Assembly: GCA_026686845.1 (NCBI GenBank)
Contig: JAIVEN010000012.1
Location: 8,558,501 to 8,622,500 of the forward strand
Source: Adenanthera pavonina
Taxonomy: Eukaryota; Streptophyta; Magnoliopsida; Fabales; Fabaceae
Length of the DNA stretch: 64,000 bases
Direction: 5' to 3'
The notes under the pieces were generated by a model. The model ran no database searches. It was not told the origin of the DNA and saw nothing but the letters and a program-made list of their open reading frames with translations. The translations under genes were made by a program, and so were the position numbers. Below, one piece after another: positions 37,054 to 49,191 of the stretch (its first letter is position 1; each line of letters begins with the position of its first letter).

Positions 37054-38488
37054 AAGGAGAAGAAGCTAGCCTCTCACTTATCTCAAGTAAGAATCTCAAA
37101 TAGAAATCAAATCATTCACCTTGAGAAGAGAAAGAGTAGAAGCTCAAGAAGCAATGGCCTGTATACAAAAGGGAGAGATGAACAATACTACAATGCATAC
37201 AAGTCAAAAGTAATAAGGAAATGATTGTTGGTAACCTTTAACCCTTACCCTATTCAATTATTACATTATATATATTCGGGTACGATTGAACTTCGGTCCT
37301 ATGTGTACTTTAAAATGTTTAAACTGACCATTAATGGACCCCAGTAAGAAACAGTACCAAAAAAAGAAAAAGACCTTCCCTTTACTTTTACAGGTATTGC
37401 TTGAGCTAAAGGGTGAAAATCTGATAATGATGGAGTATCTGATGTGCTTAATTGGATTCATACAGAAAAGGGAAGGAGTTAGCTATTAACCAAGCTGGTT
37501 TTTAAGTATTTAACAAGTTTTCATATATGCTTGGTTGGTGCTGTTGATGAGGTTATTAAAATAAAGTATGGTCCTTGTTTAAATATTGAACTATCTTAAT
37601 TTGTTGATGCTTACTGTGAAGTTCAATGTTTGCACAAGTCCATCTCTTTGTTTATATAACCAAACCTGCTTGCTTTTCATAATTTATCTTGCCTACTGAT
37701 TAATGATATGAAAAGCATGTATGTTTGAATAGATGTTCATACTTAGAGAGAGCCTATAAATTTGCATAAAAAGTTTTTTTTTTTTTTTGCTCTTTTTGAT
37801 TTGAAAGAAAAATCTCAATCATGCACTTTTATATGAACATACTCACCGGTTGCATTGTGCTTTCTTAGTTATATCATATGAAATGCATAGGTTGAGGGGG
37901 AGGATATTCTAAAATTGAATTATTTATACTTTAGCTCACCCCATTTTGTTGTGAAGAGGTTGGTTGCTTAATTTGTCATTGATCCTCAAGGAAGAAGGCA
38001 ACAACTCTTCAAATTTAAAAATACCTCTTATGATGTGTGCATATCATGATCATCTTAATATGAAGCATCATAATATTTAGTATCATAATAGTTTTTAAGC
38101 AACAACTGATATTAGTTTGAATATCACTAACAATTGGTATCAATTCAGAAGATGATCGGTAACAACTGATATCAATTTTGATATCAGTAAAAATTAGCAT
38201 AATTTGAATAAGCAATATATAATAAGTTTTCATGATGATTTGCATTTCAGTCTGTGCTTTTATGTGTGCTTGAAACAACCCTAGGCATCTATACTTACTA
38301 GTATAACCTTACAAATAGAGGGGGGGAGAAATACTTATTGTTCTTCAAACCATTTTGTTGATGTCAAATAGGGGGGAAGTTGTGTGAAAAATATGCATGT
38401 GCTTAATCTGGAAATAACTGAATTGAACTGCATTATATGTATTAATCATTCATTAAAATATATTTTTCACTAGTGATTTGTCATCATC
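37054..38488 (+). other. Pol-less internal region of the family B element
   Basis: No protease, integrase, RT or RNase H motif can be read. It holds a T14 run (37776-37789) and, at 38100-38200, repeated ACAACTGATATCAATTTT..GATATCAGTAA-type inverted repeats. The last part, with TTTGTCATCATCAAAAAG, is the normal SIRE 3' UTR. Confidence 0.6.
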
Positions 38489-38502
38489 AAAAAGGGGGAG
38501 AT
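38489..38502 (+). other. Polypurine tract of the family B element
   Basis: AAAAAGGGGGAGAT directly precedes the 3' LTR; same position and type as at 27003 and 56841. Confidence 0.85.
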
Positions 38503-40904
38503 TGTTAGGTTTAGTATAATATAAGTTTTGATAATGATAAATATAGAGTAATAAGAAATAAATGCATCATATATATCTAACATACATAATGTTCCTTAAA
38601 AAAGTAAAATATGCACTAGTATGTACTTAATTAAGTCTATAATGCATATACTATACTATGCACTAATATATCCATTGTGTGGTATCATTTACAATGTATA
38701 ATACAAGTTGGATATATAAATTAGACTAATTACTTGGTTTATAAGTGTAATATATTAAATGTAGGATGGTCCAAGTATGAAAAGTGAACATTGGAATAAA
38801 GAAATAGAAATCAACATCATGTCTCACTCAAGAAAGAAGAAAAGAAATGATTCTTCAAGAATTGAACATCAGAAGAGAGCATTCCAAGAAGGAAATGATC
38901 AAGTGAAAGTGGAACTCAATATTGAAGACCTAGTTATTAGGTATATTTTATTTTCACTTAGGTCTTGAGATAGTTTGAATCTTTGAAAATTATTTAATCT
39001 TGTTACCATATATTTTGAATGAGTTAGATTAAGTTAATATGATGCAAGCATACATTAAATTTGGAAAACACTGATTAACAGACAAATTTTAAAGTTAATG
39101 CTTATGTATTTTGTGTAAAAATCAAACTTTGCTTGCTGAAATTCGAAGTTCCAGAGTTATCATCTCCGATAGGTGAATTTCAAGTTATGAACTTTGAATT
39201 TTGAGTTAAGCATAATTAGCAAAATGTGCAAAATTCATCTGAAATCTTGTCAGAATTTAAATGATATTAAAGTGCATAAAGAGTTCAAAGTTAGTCCCTC
39301 CAATAGACGAATTTTAGATTTCAAAATTCGAATTTCAGAATGAGAACATATAAGTCTTATTAAAGTATGTCTTTGATAGACAAATTTTGAAATACAAAAT
39401 TTGAATTTCGAATAGCAGAACTTTTGTACCATGTTGAGCTTGCTATTAACAAACGAATTTTGGCTTCCAAAATTCAAATTTTGAGTACGTTGCAAAAACA
39501 TGAGACAGTTGTTCACATGAATTTTGTTTTCACTTAGCTCTTGAGGAGGTTTTAATCTTTGAAAATTACTTAATCTTATTACCATATGTTTTAAATGAGT
39601 TAGATTAAGTAAATATAATGTTAACATACATTAAATTTTGAAAACATTGATTAACAAATAAATTTTAAAGTTAATGCTTATGTATTTTGTGCAAAATTTG
39701 AACTTTGCTTGCTGAAATTTAAAGTCCCAGAGTTATCATCTTTGATAGATGAATTTCAAGTTCTGATATTTGAATTTTGAGTTAAGCATAGTTAGCAAAA
39801 TTTGTAAAATTCATCTGAGATCTTGTCAAAATTCGAATAATATTAAAGTGCGTAATGAGTTCAAAGTCAATCCCTCTGACAGATGAATTTTGGATTTCAA
39901 AATTCAAATTTTGAAATGAGAACTTATGAGTCTCGTTAGAGCATGTCTCCAACAAATGAATTTTGAATTTTGTGCCATGTTGAGCTTGCCACTAACAGAT
40001 GAATTTTGGCTTCTGAAATTTGAATTTTGAGTACACTGCAAAAACATGAGACAATTGTTCACTCTCAACAGATGCACTTTGAATATGAAAATTCGTATGT
40101 TTTAATATTGGATATATTTGAAAAAATAAAAATTTGAATTTCACTCTTAAACAGACAAATTTTGAAAGTTCAACGTTGAAGTCTTTAGCTTATGACCATT
40201 GCGAAATTCATCTATTGACACCCAAAATTCAAATTTCAGTGTGTCAAACGCATTAAATATAGTTGGTGAACAGCTAGTTTTGCAGAGTAGCCATTGGTTA
40301 ACATCTCTAACGGATAGATCTTTTGTCTAACGTCTAGTTAAGCCACAAATCTATAAATAGAACTTCATTTGAATTTATGGGTAACAATCTTAAGAGAGAT
40401 TATGCGAAAATGATGTTCATATACATAAAATCTTTCTGTGTAATTTTTAGTTAAACCAGAGTGAGCTTTTGATGTATTATCCACTCTGAAAGAGAGTTTC
40501 ATTTCTATATCTATTCTTTTTTACAAATTTTTGGGAAAGATTTTAGTGTGGGGATAACACCAAGGGAATTACACATCATTGGTGTGTGGAGAATGGCTTC
40601 ACAAGTGCCTATTGAAAGTTGTGGGATGTACTGAGGCTTTACAAGTGCCTGGATCAAACATGTGGGATATAGTGGAAAATCTCAAGTGGTGGTTTGGGAA
40701 CTGGATGTAGGCCAAGTTGTTAAACTGAACCAGGATAAATTCTTATTACTTGTTTTTCATCTGTTCATCTCATCCACCAACTTCTTGACACTTTGTTCAT
40801 CCTTGTTTTGCTGCACACTTAGTGAAATTAGCCTATACTTTAAAAGGGCAAAAATCTTGCATCACCGAATTCACCCCCCTCTTGGATGACCAGCTAACCT
40901 AATA
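38503..40904 (+). repeat. Family B 3' LTR with internal tandem duplication
   Basis: It starts TGTTAGGTTTAGTATAATAT and ends CAGCTAACCTAATA (2402 bp). It is about 530 bp longer than its partner because a segment (about 38945-39515) is repeated at about 39521-40060; the second unit lacks part of the first (near 39969). Confidence 0.9.
40352..40359 (+). promoter_or_regulatory. LTR TATA box (family B, 3' LTR)
   Basis: TATAAATA followed by GAACTTCATTTGAATTTATG; counterpart of the box at 34715. Confidence 0.6.
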
Positions 40905-40909
40905 CCAAA

Positions 40910-41015
40910 TATGATGTCTTGCCATTGGTAGGACTTGATCCCACAACCTCCCTCCAATTAGGGAGTACAAGTGCTACTAGTCCAATAGGCCATTAGTGCT
41001 TTCTTTTTTTTTTTA
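40910..41015 (-). mobile_element. tRNA-derived SINE, 5' part
   Basis: On the minus strand TGGCCTATTGG (40982-40992) fits a pol III A box and GGATCAAGTCC (40931-40941) fits a B box with two mismatches, about 40 nt downstream, the usual spacing for tRNA-derived SINEs. An A-rich run lies upstream (41001-41015). The body continues at 33405-33346 beyond the copia insertion. It is not a functional tRNA: no acceptor stem or cloverleaf is evident. Confidence 0.62.
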
Positions 41016-41053
41016 ACATATTTCATGCATACATGGGAGCTTAGCTCATAAAA

Positions 41054-44033
41054 TGTAACATCCTAAACTTCTAAGACCCAACTAAGCACCATTATTCAAG
41101 GAAATAACAATAAGAGGCAAAATGACAGGGTGGCTCTACGGCCACCCCTTATGGGGTCTAGGTGAGATAGGATTCTAGATCAAATGAAAATTAAGATAGA
41201 AAGGCACAGTGCTACAGCATTGGAACTAGCGTCGTGGCCCCAATGATTGTAAATGCGTCAAAAATATTCTGATGTAATCGACTAACGTTTGATGTACACA
41301 ACTCACTGCTCCGACCTTTGATTCACTCAATTTCAAAACCTGCAAGTTGTACTACTTCTAATCTAACCATAGACAACAACTATGCCCTATATTACCTCCG
41401 TAAGGAGATTTCAGACACTCAAAACCAAAATGGTCAGTTTTAAACAAAACAAGTCATAATAGCACCTAAAACACAAACCATTGCCCAATTTACTTCAAAG
41501 GTATTCCTAACAAGTTAAAATTGACCTGAAAGACATGTTCAAGAGGTTACCACCCTAATAGAATCACTCCATGAGGTTTTGACCCCATTGAATCCCATAT
41601 TTTACTGATGGGCTATACACCTAAAACACATAACAAGGACCCATAAACCTGACCAAACTCATAAACTAACCATACACATCCAAAGGGACATGAAACCATT
41701 AGTCCCATACCCAACACAAAAAGAAATTAGGATTTGAGGCATCACAAGCCACATAAAAACACATACTTGCACAAATCATCCCATGTACACCAACATAGGT
41801 TAGGAATAACACAAATAATCATACAAGAAGTGTAAAGGAGTTTAGAAAGAGCTATACATCAATCTAACCCATAGATCATATAGATACACCATGATACACT
41901 TAGTATTGCAAACACACTACAATTGGCACTTTATTAACAGAACAACAAAACAACAACAACAACTGGCGGGTAACCCCAACACCCACAAATACTCTCAATC
42001 CTCCTTTCCCGAGCTTTCCTTGGTCCTTTCCTTGCTAGTGCTCAATTCTTCACCTAGGATTATTAGCCATGGGGTGAGAGATGCATCATAGTAACTTGAG
42101 GTTCACAACATACATAATTATATATATATAAACATGCTTTCAGAACACACTTTAGATAGAATGGTTAACATGAATGCAATTCAAATGATACGCAAATACA
42201 AATCCCATTAATACACGGCTAGAACTATAACCTAGTCACCATGACAAAGTAACCTCGACCAGTGGTCCCCTTCTAAGGACCTGTGACGGCCGATACTGGG
42301 GTTACCACCTAACTCTCCCTCTAATAGTCATAACTTGGCCAAAGGCCACCGCACTAAAAGTTGGACCATGGCTCTCATTCCTTTGAACCACCCGAATTTG
42401 TTACTATTTAGATAAGATGCACCCTAATTTACAGTCACCTAAGTCTCCTCATCATTGGACGACTACTTAGTAACTGGAATAACACAAGCCACACTGCTTG
42501 AATGTAAGGCCTCATGTGCTAGAGCAGATTAGCATATCATGTGGTATTCAGAGCATTATAACCCAAACTATATGTCAACACGATTTCCAACTAGTGACAA
42601 TGCCTGATACATGCTAACATATCATCACATGTTATTCTCTATGGTGCTAACATGCCATATGATCATATACAATAAATCATGGGGTGCATGTCAATGATTT
42701 CATATCAATGTTTATCATACTCGTATATATCATGTTTAATACCATCATAAAGTCATTTTCATTGCATATTGAGATAGGGATAGAAAACTCACTAGCCATG
42801 TAACCGCACATATCATGATATAAAAAGGAATGACTATATCTATACTAAGAGGCATATCATGATATGAAAAGGAATGACTATATCTGTACTAAGAGGCGCA
42901 TCATGATATGGAAGAGTGAAACATACATAAATATATAACATGTGTATATTATGATATGAAAAGAATTAGACATATATATATATAATAAATCGAAAGACAT
43001 AGGAAAAGACACCTCGGTTACCTTAATTGTTTGAACTCACTCAATACCATGGTAGACGAAGGAAGACAACAACAACTACAATGTAGCAAAGGATGCAAAT
43101 TCATGTTACCACATTAATCCACACTAAAACACACAGTTTAACTCATAGTTTCTCAACCATTCCAACCAATATCCAAGGAACCCACATGCTTATATAATAG
43201 AACAATCACTTCTAAGCTTTCCAAACACCTGAAGCCAAGAGGTCCCAATTGAGCAATAATACAACCTACACAATACCGAATTCTCATCATCAACACAATT
43301 TCTCAACCCTTAACATACATACTTGTCGACCCAAAGGGTAAACTGATCGAAATAAAGTTTCCCCAGGCAAACCTATACATTATAGTACCCAAAATAACCA
43401 TGAACTCATAACTAAACCCCCTACAAATTCAGATCCCAAACAATACCAAGAATTAAGGGTTAGGGTTTGAGAAATATACCACTTAAATATTTAAAATCCA
43501 TAACCTAGAGCTTGAGCACACTCAACAATACATCAATGAAGCATTTAAACTCAATTTAACTAGTGGAAATCCAACCAAAGTCGAAACCCTAACTCCTGCC
43601 ATGAAAAACCATTGTATAACTTGAAGAAAAATAAAGAGAAGAAGTAAGGGATGACTTGCCCACAAGATTTGAGCCTTCAAAGTGCAGAAATCGAGCCCCC
43701 AAGCCAGAAATATGAAACCATAGCAAAGTACTCTCATTTTCCTCTGTTTTTCCTTCCTTCGGTGATTGATTCTGACTTTTGATTTAAATTAGTTTCACAA
43801 TTGGCGGCACAGCGCTAGTTAATCTTGCCGCGGCGCCAAAGTCCACTGTCTCAACCCAAATTCAAAAATTGACTTGTCTCGCCGTGGCACCATCAAAGCT
43901 CGTGACGAAGTAAGTGGGCTTTGTTTTTTTTCTCCAACTTACTCAATTTTTTATCATTCCTTCGATCTTGGTCCTTCCAGTTATGCACAATTCAACAATA
44001 TCCTTCTCAAAGTTAGTTATTACGGTCATTACA
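41054..44033 (-). mobile_element. Solo LTR of a gypsy element related to the 8.5-23 kb one
   Basis: It starts TGTAACATCCTAAAC and ends ATTACGGTCATTACA on + (2980 bp). Flanks TAAAA (41049-41053) and AAAAA (44034-44038) form a near TSD. It shares layout with the 20388-23232 LTR: the TGTAACA start, CTCCG/CCG-type dinucleotide-rich spots, an interior ATATCATCAT-rich tract, CTCGGTTACCTT at 43013 and GGCGGCACAGCGC near 43803. No coding sequence flanks it, so the internal region was lost. Confidence 0.8.
42810..42945. repeat. Tandem 44-45 bp repeat in the gypsy solo LTR
   Basis: Units at 42810-42853 and 42854-42898 share ATATCATGATATGAAAAGGA and TGACTATATCT.TACTAAGAGG; a partial third begins at 42899. 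Confidence 0.85.
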
Positions 44034-47000
44034 AAAAAGCTACCTAATTCTCTTTATTTCTAAACTCATTGTTCAAAGCTTGACATGTATACTTCATGCA
44101 TGTATGGAGCCACAAGTGCAACATGATGTGTGTGCCAAACCCTAATTTTTTTTTACCAATCTAAACCCTAAATATTGAATAAGGTGATGTGATGAAGAAG
44201 AAGATGCCTTTTGCAATAGTTCAGACTATTAAATGGGCAGAGTGACCTATCAATTAAAAATCACTAAATCATTTAAAGAATAACCTTATTACTATGAATT
44301 AACATCATATTATTTTATAACATTTAATGAAAATTATGTTTTTGGATTTTGTTTGATATTTTCTAAAAGTCTTTAAAACACATCCACACATTACCTTCTT
44401 CGTTTACTACTTTATTCTTTAAAATGCTCGGTAAATTGAATATATTGAGACTGAAATTACTGGATTGGGATTGATGTTGATGCATTTTAAAAGTAGCCCT
44501 TTCATTCCAATGGAATGTATTTTGAGGAAAAAGATAAATGATGACCCCCATAAAAGAATATTCACCACAAAGAATCCCTACTTGGCATGCCCAAGTGAAT
44601 TTCCTAGTATGTCTAAATAGGGTTCTTTGCGGGGAATATATGTTTTAGGGGACCATTACCGGTCTTTTTCCCTTTTTTTTAAGGATGTGACGTAAGTAAG
44701 AGGAAAGAAATAATTTACAGCAAATGCTTTTATCAATATCATGAATATATTTCGCTATTTTTTGTTTACTTATTTTTTGTTTGAGAAGTGTTTTTAACTT
44801 TACTTCCAAATTCTTAAAAGATAAATTACCTTTCTAACAAACATTTAAATTGCATAATTTTTCTTTTATTTTAAAAATATATACCTTCTTCTACAGTTAT
44901 CTAACAAAAAATATATTACTATTACACTTGGGTTAATCAAAATATTGCTATTATTTGCATAATATAAAAGTATTAAATATATATATTGAAAGCTAAAAAA
45001 TAAACTGTGATCTAGATTCAAACAATTATAAACTTCTTAGCAAAAAAAAAATTATAAACTTATATGAAAGCGAACTGAAATATAGAGACACAATGGACCA
45101 CCAAATATTTATGAGATATGGTGGCAAAATTTCTCCAAGTTTCGCGTAGAAAATAATCTAAAATTAGTTTGATCCTGTTTAAGAAACTGTGTAAGATTTT
45201 CCTATAAACGATATTATTTTCCCCATCAAACTGCATCCATATATCCATATGGTGTCCGAGCTTCCATTTGAACCCTACTTAAAGCGACGTTTATGAAGTT
45301 CTTTATTGTTGACTGTAAAATTCTCTAAAAATGTCTCGTATCCATCCCCCACATGTTCTTTATCCTTATCTTCATGACATCGTATTCCCTTGGATTTTGT
45401 TTCTCCCGAAATAATCACATTCCCATTCATTACAAAATATAATGCATATGGCTAAATTAAGATATCTGTTCCCAGCGGCCAACGCTGAGTAAGACTTAAT
45501 TTGATATTACATAAGAGATGGGAGTTAATTTTAAGATGGGGCACTGGGTTCTTAAATCTATTTTATCATTTGGAGAGGATTTATAATCAGCGTTTTAACT
45601 TATTCTGCTTAAAGATTTCATATTATCTAGAACACATATGTTGCCTAATTATGACATAAAATAATTATAAAATATAAAATAATAATTATTTTCAAGTATT
45701 TCATGTTGTATTTGATAATATTACTCAAGAGAATTTAATCATTGATGTTTGATAACTGGATTTTGATCCCGTGCTCAATTCCCCCAATTTGTTCAAGTGT
45801 AAAAAAAGTTACAATATTTATCTTTTACATTTTTATTTAGTATATGACAAATTCTTCTCTCCCCGATACATAATACTTCAGCAACTGAGAAAACGGGGGC
45901 ACTGCTTAGAATCCAAATATGTGATAGCTCATTTATCAAAAGTTTTATATTAAATTATTTTGTCTTCATTAATTAGATGACTTGGAAGACTTGAATATAT
46001 ATGTATATATATCTTCTTTTGGGCATCAATTTCATAACACAATACATGAGCCTATGACCCTTCTAGAAATATCGCCTTAACTATATTGATATAGCTAATT
46101 GTGGAAGGAGTTTTTTTATACAGATGGATGCATGGCGTGTCCAAGTGCCACACTATATTAACTTATTAGCTTCTAATATTTGCTATTGATGCAAATGTAC
46201 GGTAATGAAAAATTATTATTTTAATTACGAAAGTGTTGGCTCCTTTATGAAATCTAGCTAGTTGCGCTTCAAGGCAAATAAACACTTTAGATCTTCTTAA
46301 AACTAGACAGTTACGTTCTGTAACATCAGGCTCCTGGAAGATAAACAACATGAAAGAAAAATAGACTTTATTGAAAGAATTTTTTTGTCTGACCAGATTT
46401 ATTGAAAGATTAAACATGGCAGATATTCCTTATTAATTACTACACACAGTCACATATAATATATACATCAAGTTGTCTCAGAATGATTTGATCAATTGAC
46501 TTACCTGCAACTAGTCAAAAGTTTTTTTTTCCGATAATATAGTCAAAAGTTTTATATTAAATTATTCTGTCTGCATTAAATTATGAAAATTGGACACGAA
46601 ATGGGAAATTTTGTGATAAGATAGGAGACCTTCTTGAATTATTGAAATCCTGATTTTCCAATTCACACGCTATTTCAAAGTAGTGAATTTGTCCAAAAAA
46701 GAAAGGGAATTTGTGATTTGTTGGCAATATTTGTTCAAGTTTAGCATATAGAAGATATCCGAAAGTTTGATTCTGTTAAAAGGCTTAAAAGTTTAGACAA
46801 TAAGGAAATATGTTTGACTAATTAGTACTTTTTTTTTTTTTAAGTCCCACCTCACTTGAGAATTTTGAGAAAATGAGGAACAGTTTCACCATGCGGAGAA
46901 CCTCATTCTTAGATGCCTTGAGCTACCTAGCCCCGCATTCTCCCTTAACCTTTTGCATTGGAAGTGGCACTGAATAAATCTTTTGACCGATTCCGAGAAA

Positions 47001-47441
47001 GCACCGTCGTTTTCTTGGCCCCTTTTTCTGCCTTGTGACTGAGGGATATTTTTTAGGGAGAAAAATAGTTTAGGATCTCCATATCAAAATATTGATAAAT
47101 AAATAGTATCAGTGCTAAATTTAGTTAATTTAAGTTAAGAATTTAATTTATAAAAATACTAAATTTTTAAACTGAGTCTTTAAAAGAAATTATTTTCATA
47201 TGATGTCCTTAAATATTTTTTTTATTATTTTTTACCCAACAAACACCAAAAAGGGTTCTTATCTACATTACCATCATGCTCACTTCCCAATGGAATTCAG
47301 CCATCAGTTCTTTAAAGCTGTGGCAGACACGGAGGAGGGTTCACGAGAGGGGAAGGTGGGGCGAGAGCTAAAGAGTAAAGCTGCCTTTGTCAGGACAATG
47401 CCTTTGTCTAATATATCGATTTCTGCACCAATATAAATCGT
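44034..47441. other. Gene-free AT-rich DNA with old internal duplications
   Basis: No domain or RNA gene recognised. TCAAAAGTTTTATATTAAATTATT occurs in two places (about 45937 and 46542; shared 20-mer core CAAAAGTTTTATATTAAATT). A diverged block near 45110-45200 resembles 46700-46790. These suggest a duplicated segment about 600-1600 bp apart. Confidence 0.4.
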
Positions 47442-47592
47442 AAAAGTATGGCAAAAACAAATAGATCACAAACTACCGGAAAAAGACAAGAGACTAGCTG
47501 AAGCGACCAATCTCTTAAAAGTATGGCAAAAACAAGTAGATCACAAAAATACCGAAAAAAGACAAGAGACTAGCTGAAGCGACCAATCTCTT
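47442..47592. repeat. 75-bp tandem duplication
   Basis: Two adjacent units, 47442-47516 and 47517-47592, differ at only a few positions (start AAAAGTATGGCAAAAACAA, end AGCGACCAATCTCTT). Recent, simple duplication. Confidence 0.93.
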
Positions 47593-48043
47593 GTTTGATT
47601 TTTAGTTAATTAAAAATAAATTTTAATAAAATTAATTTTATAACGTAGGTACAATAAAAATTAGTTTTGAATTAATATATTTATATTTAGATAATTTATT
47701 TAAAAATTAATTTTGATAAAACTTATAATTTTTCTTTAAATTGAGTTTAAACTCTATTTCATGATTAATTTAATTTACTCAGACTAAAATTTAATTTATA
47801 TTTATTTAATTAAGAATATAATTAATATATCTGATATAATATTTTTTTACAGATTATGATATATAAAATTAAAATTTTGAAGGGACATTTTGGTCAATAA
47901 ATAGGAGATATTTTATAAAAATTTTATTTTTCTAATTTTTTTATCATTTTTATTAGCTTATTTTTATCTGACTTTAAAATAAATACCAGCAAAAATGAAG
48001 AAGTAAAACAGAAAAGCAACAATTAAACTGGTTCTTCCAAAAA
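47593..48043. other. AT-rich, no gene seen
   Basis: Long runs of A/T with no recognisable feature, leading to the MITE-like element. Confidence 0.4.
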
Positions 48044-48437
48044 CTAGGGATTTGTTTGATAGTGTTTTCTATTTTCTTGCTCTTAAAACAGTTTTTTAAA
48101 ACAGTTTTATAAAACTGTTTTAGAATAAGTTTTGAAAACAAGAAAACAAAAAAATATGTTTGAATAGTTGTTCTCAAAATCATAACTAGTGAGTGATAGG
48201 TGAGTTATTCAAAATTTATAATTTTAGCATTAATAAGGTGGGTGTTTTTCATCTTTTCTTTTATTTTCCAGAACAAAAACTACAAAACACCTTAAAGATA
48301 TTCTGAGTTTTCTGTTCTTTTATTTTTTTATTTTTCAGAATAGTTTATAAAAAACAGGTTTACCAAACAAGTTTTTTTGTTTTCTGTTTTCAAAAACAGA
48401 AAAACTATTTTAAAAAATTGCACCAAACAAACCCTAG
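48044..48437. mobile_element. MITE-like element
   Basis: The ends CTAGGGATTTGTTTGATAG and, reversed, CTAGGGTTTGTTTGGTGCA form an imperfect terminal inverted repeat about 394 bp apart. Inside are smaller inverted repeats: AAAACAGTTTTATAAAACTG (about 48096-48120) and TTTTCTG..CAGAAAAAC near 48375-48405. No coding capacity. No clear target duplication was identified, so superfamily is open. Confidence 0.65.
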
Positions 48438-48884
48438 TTTGTCGCCCAAAATTATTTTCAAACTGGAAAAATGAAAATGAAACAAATATACCCACAGCTC
48501 CATCAAACTTTTCAACTGGTTCTCAAATAGACCCTTAGACAAGAATAGTGCTCTCTCCGCTTTGAATTTGAAAATTTAAGCTGAAATAAAATAAAATTTA
48601 TAAAAATAGAATTTTAATAAAAATAAATTTATTATAATATAATTCATGTTTTTTATATTTTTTATTGTAAAAATAAGATTAACAAAATAATTAAGATATA
48701 AAAGTACGTTTACAAATTAAAAACTAACTTCTTCGTTGCTTCAAAATATATTTAGAGATAAAAATAAATTTATAGGATAATATTTTAAAATAAGTTAAAC
48801 ATAATACTAATTCAAAATGTGCTTGTAAACGGATTTTTATCAAACCCCCAAATTTTCCAAACATGATCGAAGGAGGCAAAAATA

Positions 48885-49191
48885 TGATTTGCAATAGAAC
48901 CTTTCCTTGACATCACCTAAGTATTCAAGGAATATTAGTCCATTTTCCTTTCTGATTCGTTTGCTTTTGCTCTCTGGACAATGAAGATGTGGCGAGGAGG
49001 AATGCTTCTTCTTGACCTAATCTCAGCTAATATATAACCTACCATGATGTAGATTTTTCAATTTTTAAAAGAGTAAAATAAAAGTGTAAGCCTAAGTTTT
49101 TAAAGAGATATATATATATTAATGAAAGTAAGAAAGTAAAGTTTTGTGGTTTTTATCTCTACAAAGTGGAAAGTGATGAAGCGATTTGAAT
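48885..49191. repeat. Dispersed repeat, copy 2 (inverted relative to 92-421)
   Basis: Reverse complement of the repeat at the window start, in the same order throughout. It lies 48 kb away with everything between unrelated, so the two are dispersed copies and not the ends of one element. Confidence 0.7.

Larger units (their letters stand above)
33411..40904 (+). mobile_element. Family B SIRE-like copia element, gag-only, non-autonomous
   Basis: It has two LTRs (33411-35281 and 38503-40904), a PBS at 35284-35296, gag at 35335-37053 and a polypurine tract at 38489-38502. Flanks are a perfect 5-bp TSD, CCAAA at 33406-33410 and 40905-40909. Protease, integrase, RT and RNase H are absent: only about 1.4 kb without pol motifs lies between gag and the polypurine tract. 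It would have needed pol from a related element. The LTRs differ by roughly 10% by eye. Confidence 0.93.

Noticed and set aside
40910..41015. Functional tRNA gene on minus
   Set aside because: A and B box-like motifs exist but no acceptor stem or anticodon arm can be drawn, and the sequence continues as a longer repeat body.
47200..47436. 78-codon open frame as a gene
   Set aside because: No recognised motif; partly shared with a short repeat at 50.7 kb and without splice or promoter context.
92..49191. Terminal inverted repeats of one 49-kb transposon
   Set aside because: The similar ends are dispersed repeat copies; the interior consists of unrelated elements with their own boundaries and there is no target duplication.
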